From contig JAVHLZ010000002.1 in the NCBI GenBank assembly GCA_031081675.1, positions 33,167-97,166 on the forward strand: DNA of 64,000 nucleotides. Direction: 5' to 3'. Positions 58,712 through 64,000 of the stretch are shown here, piece by piece (the stretch's first letter is position 1; each line of letters begins with the position of its first letter). The notes beneath the pieces are model-generated. The model was not told the DNA's origin. It did not search any database and saw only the letters and a program-made list of their open reading frames with translations. Position numbers and translations under genes: made by a program. Source of the DNA: Armatimonadota bacterium. GTDB taxonomy: Bacteria; Sysuimicrobiota; Sysuimicrobiia; Sysuimicrobiales; Kaftiobacteriaceae.

Positions 58712-58924
58712 GTGAATCCGGGGCGGGTAGCGGCCAGGGAATTCCGTTGCGCGTTGGCCGAGCTGTGGCGGGTGGCCGATTACGCCGCTGAGGCGGAACG
58801 GATCTTCCGCAGGCTGCGCGCCGCCGGCGGCGCGTCCGGAGGGGAGGAGAGGTCCGCCACTTACGGGAGGCCCGACTTCAGGGGGCAGTCCACTGCCGCA
58901 GTCGTGAGGGATCCGGCAGGATGA
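58712..58924 (+). CDS. small hypothetical protein
   Basis: A 70-residue protein starting VNPGRVAAREFRCALAELWRVADYAAEAERIFRRLRAAGG. It is predicted helical and I do not recognise it. GAGGAGGG lies 8-9 nt before GTG 58712; the in-frame ATG 58706 is too close to that site. Its 3' end overlaps the convergent crp-like gene by 47 bp, which weakens the case for the last residues. Confidence 0.4.
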   Translation: MNPGRVAAREFRCALAELWRVADYAAEAERIFRRLRAAGGASGGEERSATYGRPDFRGQSTAAVVRDPAG

Positions 58925-59561
58925 TCCTCTTCCCCCGCAGATCCACCAGGCCCTGAGCCCGAAGCATGCCGAGGGCGCGGTTCACCCGCTCGCGGGTCGC
59001 CCCCACCATCGTAGCCAGGTCCGTCTGGGTCAGGTCCAGATCGATCTCCACCCCGTCCCGGCGGACTCCGTAGCGGTCGGCCATCTCCAGCAGCGTGCGC
59101 GCCAGCCGGGCGCGGATGTCCAGGAACGCCAGGCTCTCGGCGTACTCGGTCACGTGGCGGAGCCGGCTGCTCAACAGTTCCACCAGGGCGGCCGCGAGCG
59201 AAGGCGTGGTGCGGAGATGACGGAGGAATTCCTCCCGGCCGAGGGTGAGGACCACCGTGTCCTCCAGGGCTTCCGCGCTGGCGGACCGCGGGCGGCCGTC
59301 CAGCAGGGCCAGCTCTCCGAAAACGTCCCCGGGCCCGGCGATCTCCACCGTGAGCTCCTCCCCGCCCGGCGCCGGCAGAAAGATGCGCACGCGGCCGGAC
59401 TCGACGATGTACAGGGCGTCGCCGGCCTGGTCCTTGTGGAACAGCATCGTCCCCCGGGAGAAGCTGCGGCGCCGCAACTGCTGGACCAGCCCCGTCAGCA
59501 GGTCGTCCCCCAGGGAGGCGAACAGGCCCACCCGTCTGAGCGCGTTCAGGTCCGCAGGCAT
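58878..59561 (-). CDS. Crp/Fnr-family transcriptional regulator
   Basis: A 227-residue regulator. The cyclic-nucleotide-binding beta-roll (about 15-125) includes HKDQAGDALYIVESGRVRIFL and GPGDVFGELALLDGRPRSASAEAL, which has the FGELALLDG-x-x-R-S/T pattern of ligand binding. The C-terminal HTH is LDLTQTDLATMVGATRERVNRALGMLRAQGLV. No Fnr cysteines are seen. ATG 59561 is the likely start; the frame upstream runs through a tRNA gene and is not coding. Confidence 0.92.
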   Translation of the reverse strand: MPADLNALRRVGLFASLGDDLLTGLVQQLRRRSFSRGTMLFHKDQAGDALYIVESGRVRIFLPAPGGEELTVEIAGPGDVFGELALLDGRPRSASAEALEDTVVLTLGREEFLRHLRTTPSLAAALVELLSSRLRHVTEYAESLAFLDIRARLARTLLEMADRYGVRRDGVEIDLDLTQTDLATMVGATRERVNRALGMLRAQGLVDLRGKRIILPDPSRLRQWTAP

Positions 59562-59676
59562 CGTGGGGATGGCGTTCGGGGCATCCGGTTGAACTCCTCC
59601 GGTCCGGATGGCGCTTCGCATCCAGCCTCCCCCGCACCCCCCTCCGCCTCGTGGGTGCCAGACGGCGGCTCCTTGA

Positions 59677-59768
59677 TGGCGGTGGGGGTGGGATTTGAAC
59701 CCACGAGGCGGTGTTAGCCGCCTACGCGCTCTCCAGGCGCGCCGGATCAGCCACTCCCGCACCCCACC
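59677..59768 (-). tRNA. tRNA-Ser (anticodon GGA)
   Basis: Minus-strand 92-nt class II tRNA. The acceptor stem is GGTGGGG/CCCCACC, the discriminator base G, and CCA is encoded. The anticodon stem CGCGC/GCGCG encloses the loop CTGGAGA, giving anticodon GGA. The long variable arm is GGCGG...CCGCC. The T-arm GTGGG-TTCAAAT-CCCAC is intact. It reads serine codons TCC/TCT. Confidence 0.95.
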
Positions 59769-59776
59769 GCGAGTAG

Positions 59777-59806
59777 ATGATAGGCGCGGCCCGCGGGGAG
59801 TGTCAA
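59777..59806 (-). promoter_or_regulatory. promoter of tRNA-Ser(GGA)
   Basis: Minus-strand TTGACA (59801-59806) and TATCAT (59777-59782) are separated by 18 bp. The -10 box ends 8 bp before the tRNA 5' end. This is the best consensus promoter in the window. Confidence 0.8.
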
Positions 59807-59904
59807 ACGACGCCCGGGGTTCGTGATGTGCCCGTTACACGCGGCGGATACAGGTAGGCCATCATGCGGGCTGGCCGTTTCCGGCCTCGGGGAGGGGTCA
59901 GGGC

Positions 59905-60327
59905 ATGTGGATGCGGCGGGTTGCGCTCTTCGCAGTGCTGGCGGCGCTGGTGCTGGCGGTCGCACCGGCGCAGGCGCAGTCCCGGCGGGTCATTGAGATC
60001 CGGATGCGGTCGTATATGTTCGTGCCGAGCCTGATCACGGTCACCCAGGGCGAGACCGTCGTTCTGGTCCTCATCAACGACGACCCCGACGGGCGCACCC
60101 ACAGCTTCGCGGCTCGCTGGCTGGTGGGAAAGCAGGTCAATTTCCGCGGCACCCTGTTCCGCGAAGGGGTCGACGACGAGCGCCGTTTCTTCGCGGTGGC
60201 TCCCGGCCAGCAGGCCGAGATCGAGTTCGTGGCCGACCAGGTGGGGTCATTCCCCTTCGTGTGCGGCGTCTTCGACCACGGGGCGCGCGGGCAGGCTGGT
60301 GCGGTGAACGTGCTCCCCCGTCCGTGA
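59905..60327 (+). CDS. exported cupredoxin-like protein
   Basis: A 140-residue secreted protein with a signal peptide (RRVALFAVLAALVLAVAPAQAQS, cleavage near AQA-Q). The mature beta-barrel has MFVPSLITVTQGETVVLVLIN, the copper-ligand-like THSF, and FVCGVFDHGARGQAG. Cys and His are present in the type I C-x4-H arrangement, but no Met follows; a Gln sits nearby. Copper binding is therefore plausible but not assured. GGGGAGGGG precedes ATG 59905. Confidence 0.75.
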   Translation: MWMRRVALFAVLAALVLAVAPAQAQSRRVIEIRMRSYMFVPSLITVTQGETVVLVLINDDPDGRTHSFAARWLVGKQVNFRGTLFREGVDDERRFFAVAPGQQAEIEFVADQVGSFPFVCGVFDHGARGQAGAVNVLPRP

Positions 60328-60342
60328 GAAGGCATTGAGGGT

Positions 60343-60417
60343 GCGGCCGGGGACCATGTCCTGGCGGGGGAACCCGTCCCCCACTTCTGAGGGGCCCCGC
60401 CGGAATGCCCCGGCCGC
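60343..60417. terminator. inverted-repeat terminator region between convergent genes
   Basis: GCGGCCGGGG (60343-60352) is exactly complementary to CCCCGGCCGC (60408-60417), enclosing a GGGGG/CCCCC hairpin (60366-60382). The plus-strand side is followed by TGTCTTTT. It lies between the convergent cupredoxin and cupin genes. Confidence 0.5.
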
Positions 60418-60452
60418 CTGTCTTTTCGGTCGCGGCGCGGGCGGAGCCCGCC

Positions 60453-60761
60453 TCAATACGCCGGCGGGGCGTAGACGTTGACGGTCACCAGAGGCTCAGG
60501 TCCCGTGCCCCGGATCTCGTGGGCCTCCCCCGCCTCGATGAGCAGCAGGGTCCCGGGCGTCAGACGAATTCTGCGGCCCTCCACGATGGCCAGCCCCGTT
60601 CCCGAGATCACGTACAGCCACTGATCCTCGTGCGGGTGGCGGTTGTCGGTTCCTCCGGTCGTCTGGCCGGGACGCAGGACCATGGTGGCCGCCTGCGATC
60701 GGGGGGTGCCGGCCACGATTCGGAAGAACCCCCTGGCGCCTGCAACCTTCACGGCTTTCAC
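60453..60761 (-). CDS. small cupin-domain protein
   Basis: A 102-residue single-domain cupin. Cupin motif 1 is HPHEDQWLYVISGTGLAIVEG (metal-binding His residues and Glu/Asp) and motif 2 is PGTLLLIEAGEAHEIRG. No second domain or HTH is present. The function is unknown; small cupins of this kind bind metal and may be isomerases, dioxygenases or sensors. GTG 60761 is used. Confidence 0.8.
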   Translation of the reverse strand: MKAVKVAGARGFFRIVAGTPRSQAATMVLRPGQTTGGTDNRHPHEDQWLYVISGTGLAIVEGRRIRLTPGTLLLIEAGEAHEIRGTGPEPLVTVNVYAPPAY

Positions 60762-60862
60762 GGCGTCGCCCTCGCCTCCGGCCGACGGTCCGAAAGGAAG
60801 TGTGCCTGGGCGTTACAGTCATGCGGACCCCGGGGAGGGTGTTCGCGCTTTCAACCGGCATC

Positions 60863-60952
60863 TGGCGGAGGGGGTGGGACTCGAACCCACAAGGGGCTTG
60901 CGCCCCGCCGGTTTTCGAGACCGGTCCCTTAGCCAGTTCGGGGCACCCCTCC
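60863..60952 (-). tRNA. tRNA-Ser (anticodon CGA)
   Basis: Minus-strand 90-nt class II tRNA. The acceptor stem is GGAGGGG/CCCCTCC, the discriminator G, and CCA is encoded. The anticodon stem CCGGT/ACCGG encloses the loop CTCGAAA, anticodon CGA. The long variable arm is GGGGC-GCAA-GCCCC. The T-arm GTGGG-TTCGAGT-CCCAC is intact. It reads TCG, a favoured serine codon in GC-rich genomes. Confidence 0.95.
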
Positions 60953-60962
60953 TGCCTCCCTG

Positions 60963-60968
60963 ATTATA
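60963..60968 (-). promoter_or_regulatory. -10 box TATAAT of tRNA-Ser(CGA)
   Basis: A perfect minus-strand TATAAT lies 10 bp before the tRNA 5' end. The -35 region (about 60985-60992) is poor. Confidence 0.6.
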
Positions 60969-61018
60969 GGACAGATGGGGATCGGGCGCAGGAGCGGTCT
61001 GGACCGCGGGGGCCGGGA

Positions 61019-62353
61019 TTACTTTCCGTCGTCGGGCGGGCGTCCCCCGCCCGGGGCGGAGCCAACGGCCATGGACAGGTACTCTGCAGCCGCCGCGTGG
61101 TCTCCTCGCTCCCTGAGGAGCATCCCCAGTTCCCGGGCGGTCTCGCCCAGTTCAGCCGTCAGCCGCAGGCGCCCGAACAGGTCCACCGCCTGTCGAAGGT
61201 GGTCGACCGCCGCCTTCCACCTGCGCTGGGCCTTCGCCACCCGCCCCAGGGTAGCCAGGCATCGAGCGCGCTGGGCGGCATCCTTGTGGGCCTCGGCCAG
61301 GGCCAGAGCCTCCCGGGCGTGTCGGTGGGCCTCGGTGACCTTCCCCATGCGGATCAGCACCCGGGCCAGGTCATCCAGGACCGCCGCGCGGGTGCGGGCA
61401 TCGCCCGTCCGTTCTGCCGCCGCGCGGGCGTGCGAGAGGATCTGGTGGGCCTCCTGGACTTCGCCCACCTCGGCCAGCAGGCGTCCGAGCAGTTGCAGGG
61501 CAGACGCGTGGGCGGCGCCATCCTCGACGGGAAGCAGGACCTCGCGGGCGGCGCGCAGGGCGGCCAGAGCCTGCGGCTGACGTCCGCCGGCCAGGTGCAG
61601 CCGGGCCAGGGCCAGATGGGCCCGCCCCAGTATCACCGGCAGGTCCTGGCGCCGGGCCACCTGGATCACCTCTTCGAAAATCCGCTGGGCGCGCCCGGGG
61701 CGGCCTCGCCGGCCCAGGACCTCCCCGTAGCTGAGCAAGGCCTCGCACCCTTCCAGCGAGCGGAGCGTGCGCGTGGTCCGGAAGGCCGCCAGCGCGTCTT
61801 CGAGGTTCTGGCGAGCCGCATCTTCGTCGCCCCGGCCCAGGCTCAGGGACGCCAGCCTGGACAGGATCCGGGGCTCGTAACGCGTGAGGGCCCGGCGGCG
61901 GACCCAGGCCAACCCCTCCCGGAGGATCCGCTCGGCGTCCCGGGGGCGTCCCTGGGTCGCGGCCACGTCCGCCCGGGCCAGCAGCAGTTCGGCCTGCAGG
62001 TCCGGGGTCTCGCCGGCCAGGGCCTCGGCCGCCACCAGCAGGCGTTCCGCCTGGGCCGGCGCCGTCGCGGCCGACCGGGCCAGGGCCAGCAGGTTGAGGG
62101 TAGTCTCCCGGGGGAGCTGCGAGGGGTCCAGCACCAGCAGAGCCAGGGACGTCTGCAGCCGGTCTGCGAGGGCCACCAGGGTGGAGACCGAGGGATACGT
62201 GCGCCCCGACTCCAGGAGGCTGATGAAGCTCTTGGTGAGGTTGGGCCGGGCGATGTCGGTCTGGGTCAGGCCGCTCACGCGGCGGGCCAGCCGGATGCGA
62301 CTGCCCAGCCTTTTCAGCCACTGAGGAGCCCGGGGTCCGCGTGGGTCCGTCAT
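61019..62353 (-). CDS. XRE-family regulator with TPR repeats
   Basis: A 444-residue protein. Residues about 8-65 form an HTH (LGSRIRLARRVSGLTQTDIARPNLTKSFISLLESGRTYPS). The rest is a chain of TPR-like helical pairs (for example GRAHLALARLHLAGGRQPQALAALRAAREVL). The layout resembles Rap/PlcR/RRNPP-like or transcription-factor-TPR regulators that sense peptides or other ligands; no ligand is suggested by neighbours. ATG 62353 begins MTDPRGPRAPQWLKRLG. It is divergent from the AspRS-core gene. Confidence 0.85.
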   Translation of the reverse strand: MTDPRGPRAPQWLKRLGSRIRLARRVSGLTQTDIARPNLTKSFISLLESGRTYPSVSTLVALADRLQTSLALLVLDPSQLPRETTLNLLALARSAATAPAQAERLLVAAEALAGETPDLQAELLLARADVAATQGRPRDAERILREGLAWVRRRALTRYEPRILSRLASLSLGRGDEDAARQNLEDALAAFRTTRTLRSLEGCEALLSYGEVLGRRGRPGRAQRIFEEVIQVARRQDLPVILGRAHLALARLHLAGGRQPQALAALRAAREVLLPVEDGAAHASALQLLGRLLAEVGEVQEAHQILSHARAAAERTGDARTRAAVLDDLARVLIRMGKVTEAHRHAREALALAEAHKDAAQRARCLATLGRVAKAQRRWKAAVDHLRQAVDLFGRLRLTAELGETARELGMLLRERGDHAAAAEYLSMAVGSAPGGGRPPDDGK

Positions 62354-62475
62354 GATGAGATGGCGTTTCTGCGCCGGATATCGCGCCCCTGCTCCTGTGC
62401 GGGCAAGGTCAAGCATCCCGCATCTTTTTGTCCACCGCCGGGATGTGAAGTTGCGCAAAGAACAACCTCGCTATC

Positions 62476-62505
62476 TTGACCGGGCGCCGGGGAGTGTGTT
62501 AGGGT
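62476..62505 (+). promoter_or_regulatory. putative promoter of the AspRS-core gene
   Basis: TTGACC (62476-62481) and TAGGGT (62500-62505) are 18 bp apart. Transcription from about 62512 would include the whole PyrR-type hairpin. The -10 match is modest. Confidence 0.4.
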
Positions 62506-62520
62506 GTGCCGCAAAGACGG

Positions 62521-62556
62521 CTCCTTTAAATCCCGTCCGGTGAGGCGGGTAAGGAG
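62521..62556 (+). promoter_or_regulatory. PyrR-type RNA hairpin overlapping the Shine-Dalgarno
   Basis: CTCCTT (62521-62526) pairs with AAGGAG (62551-62556). CCCG (532-535) pairs with CGGG (546-549) above an internal bulge TAAAT opposite T. The 10-nt loop is TCCGGTGAGG (62536-62545). The combination of a TTTAA bulge and a UCCnGnGAGG loop is the signature of PyrR-binding hairpins in pyr leaders. The 3' arm AAGGAG is itself the ribosome-binding site of the next gene, so PyrR bound to UMP/UTP should block translation. No pyr genes are in the window. Confidence 0.75.
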
Positions 62557-62565
62557 GTGGCAGAG

Positions 62566-63564
62566 ATGAGCCTTTCGGCCGGCCCGGCGCTGGAGCGCCC
62601 GGGCCTTTCGGTTGCCCCCCGCGGTGTGCCCCCCGAGGATCCTGTGGCTCTGGTCCTGCTGCGGGCTGATGTGATGCGCGCAGTGCGCGACGTCCTGACT
62701 TCCCAGGGATTCGTGGAGCTGGATACCCCCGAGATCACCGCCGGCACCGGAGCCTGCGAGAGCGTGCCCACGGTGTTCGGCCTGGACTTTCTGGGCCGGC
62801 GGATGTTCCTGCGCCAGACGGCCCAGCTGGACCTGGAGGTGGCCCTGGTGCGCTGGGGGATCCCCCGCGTGTACACCGTGGGGCGGTCGTTCCGGGCCGA
62901 ACCCCGCGCCGACGGCCGGCATCTGTGCGAGTTCACCCTGGTGGAGGCGGAGGCCCGGGAGTGGGACCTGGATGCGCTGGTCGCCCACCAGCAGGATCTG
63001 GTGCGGGCGGTCATCACCGCCGTCTGCGACCACCCGCTGCTGCCCCCCGGGCGCGGGGACGCCCTGGCGGCCGACCTGCAGCGCCTGACGGTGATCACCT
63101 ACGACGAGGCCGTCTCCCTGCTGGGGAAGGCCTGGGGAGAGGACCTGACCGCCGCCGACGAGGCGGCCCTGACGGCCCGGTTCGGCATCACCTGGGTCGT
63201 CCGGTATCCCGCCCCGATCAAGTTCTTCAACATGCACGATACCCGGGCCAACGGCGGGCTGACCGTGGACTGCTGCGATGTGCTGCTGCCGCTGGCGGGG
63301 GAGACGTTCGGGTCGTCGGTCCGCGAGCACGACCCCCAGCGCCTGCGGGACAAGCTGTACGGCAGTCCCATGTACGCCCAGCTCCTCGCCGCCGGCGGGC
63401 AGCCGGACGTCTTCGAGCCCTACCTGGCGCTGTTCGACGGACAGCCTCAGCGGCGGGCGGGCTACGGGCTGGGGTTTGACCGCCTGATGCAGTACCTGCT
63501 GGGCGTCCCGGACGTGCGCACCGCCATTCCCTTCCCGGTGGACGCCACCTACGGGCAGAGGTGA
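62566..63564 (+). CDS. AspRS/AsnRS catalytic-core paralogue, asparagine-synthetase-like
   Basis: A 332-residue class II synthetase-fold enzyme. Motif 2 is RVYTVGRSFRAEPRADGRHLCEFTLVEAEA and motif 3 is GYGLGFDRLMQYLLGVPDVRTAIPFPVD. GFVELDTPEITAGTGACESVPTVF resembles the active-site flap of Asp/AsnRS. The N-terminal OB-fold anticodon-binding domain is absent, so it is unlikely to charge tRNA. The best-known enzyme of this shape is the archaeal asparagine synthetase related to AspRS, which makes Asn from Asp. ATG 62566 is 8 nt after AAGGAGG; GTG 62557 is less likely. Confidence 0.8.
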   Translation: MSLSAGPALERPGLSVAPRGVPPEDPVALVLLRADVMRAVRDVLTSQGFVELDTPEITAGTGACESVPTVFGLDFLGRRMFLRQTAQLDLEVALVRWGIPRVYTVGRSFRAEPRADGRHLCEFTLVEAEAREWDLDALVAHQQDLVRAVITAVCDHPLLPPGRGDALAADLQRLTVITYDEAVSLLGKAWGEDLTAADEAALTARFGITWVVRYPAPIKFFNMHDTRANGGLTVDCCDVLLPLAGETFGSSVREHDPQRLRDKLYGSPMYAQLLAAGGQPDVFEPYLALFDGQPQRRAGYGLGFDRLMQYLLGVPDVRTAIPFPVDATYGQR

Positions 63565-63583
63565 CGGGCCGCTCATCGCGTGG

Positions 63584-63604
63584 GGGCGACGTCTGAGGTC
63601 GCCC
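63584..63604 (+). terminator. hairpin after the AspRS-core gene
   Basis: GGGCGAC (63584-63590) and GTCGCCC (63598-63604) form a 7-bp stem with a 7-nt loop 20 bp after the stop codon. No T-tract follows. Confidence 0.4.
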
Positions 63605-63727
63605 GGAGAAGGGGAATGCAGCCGCTGAGAGTTTGCGGCCGCTCCCGGGGGGACGGTGCCGCCGTTGCCTGTTCCCTTCTTGTCACGCTTTCCACACCCC
63701 CGGAGCACTCATCTCGACCGAGGATGG

Positions 63728-64000
63728 CTAACGGTTGCGCGGGATCGGGTGCGGGGGAACGCCTTCTCGCGCCCGTCGTCTATCCAGGTAGGCCCGGAGT
63801 CTCCCCAGGCTGTTCTGCCAATTGCTCTGCACTTCCCGCGCGGCCGCTGAGATATCCCTCGCCCGCAGGGCCTGCAGGATCCGTCTGTGTTCCTCCACCG
63901 AGGCTTCAGCCACCAAAGTACCGCCGAAGTACAGGACTTCCACACGGCGAATCTTCGCCTTCAACCACTCCAGGGTCTGCCTCAGTTCCGGATGGTCTGC
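63728..64000 (-). CDS. GntR-family regulator, C-terminal part (FCD domain), truncated by window edge
   Basis: The minus-strand frame is open from the window end and gives about 90 residues to the stop at 63728. It contains EASVEEHRRILQALRARDISAAAREVQSNWQNSLGRLRAYL. The E-H-x-x-I-L-x-A-L...D-x-x-A-A pattern is the end of an FCD effector domain as in FadR/GntR regulators. The usual metal-ligand His of the final helix is replaced in ...VQSNWQNSL. The HTH lies beyond the window. The tail RRRAREGVPPHPIPRNR is basic. Confidence 0.7.
   Translation of the reverse strand, partial: ADHPELRQTLEWLKAKIRRVEVLYFGGTLVAEASVEEHRRILQALRARDISAAAREVQSNWQNSLGRLRAYLDRRRAREGVPPHPIPRNR

Noticed and set aside
59562-59762. 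N-terminal extension of the Crp-family regulator
   Set aside because: This part of the frame runs through the tRNA-Ser(GGA) gene and has no Crp-like sequence.

Overview
This window is the replication-origin region of a GC-rich bacterial chromosome. It carries rpmH, dnaA, dnaN, an S4-domain gene, recF, a DUF721/DciA gene, a remB-like gene, gyrB and gyrA in the order familiar from Bacillota and related Terrabacteria. Further along come serS, two tRNA-Ser genes, a large Bacillus-type SRP RNA, dnaX, ybaB and recR, which are also origin-proximal in Bacillus. RNA-based control is Bacillota-like too: a tryptophan T-box and a PyrR-type RNA hairpin. Codons are strongly GC-ending, and GTG and TTG starts are frequent. 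I would place it as a GC-rich member of Bacillota or a neighbouring candidate phylum; the genus cannot be named from the sequence.

Layout. 1-3144: rpmH on the minus strand, a DnaA-box cluster, a GHKL-ATPase/winged-helix gene, dnaA, and a second DnaA-box cluster with an AT-rich island before dnaN. 3145-10729: replication and topology genes. 10731-18191: an M50 protease, an acetyltransferase, a sugar ABC transporter without its ATPase, a Nudix protein, an alanyl-tRNA editing protein, a small zinc ribbon, a putative metallopeptidase and a histidine-phosphatase-fold protein. 18201-34743: an aromatic supercluster of aroE, aroC, an aroK-aroB fusion, aroQ, aroH and aroA. A Trp T-box leader follows, then aroF, tyrA, trpEGDC, trpS, trpFBA and a Nudix gene. 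34748-44505: a cation-transport island with a cluster of short palindromes, a DUF1646 transporter, a complete mrpABCDEFG operon and a Kef-type antiporter. 44541-51610: a Nudix protein, an OGG1-type glycosylase, a selenocysteine-containing selD, a LysR regulator, archease, serS and a spermidine-synthase-like membrane protein. 51681-60952: ykuK, an MFS exporter, recR, ybaB, dnaX, a CPBP protease, SRP RNA, lepB, two very small genes, a Crp-family regulator, two tRNA-Ser genes, a cupredoxin and a cupin. 61019-64000: an XRE-TPR regulator divergent from an AspRS-core (asparagine-synthetase-like) gene behind a PyrR-type hairpin, and the 3' end of a GntR/FCD regulator.

How it works together. The aromatic cluster covers every step from DAHP to tryptophan except 3-deoxy-7-phosphoheptulosonate precursors, and reaches tyrosine as far as prephenate dehydrogenase. 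One tRNA-Trp-sensing leader appears to govern both Trp synthesis and Trp-tRNA charging (trpS). The in-frame TGA in selD, followed at once by a hairpin, implies that the organism makes selenoproteins. Several promoters place a TATAAT-like -10 box about 8-10 nt before the start codon, which suggests leaderless mRNAs.

The least expected signals are the PyrR-type hairpin that buries the ribosome-binding site of the AspRS-core gene, the Sec-SelD, the ATPase-HTH gene between the two halves of the origin, and a histidine-phosphatase-fold protein with Tyr in place of its catalytic His.
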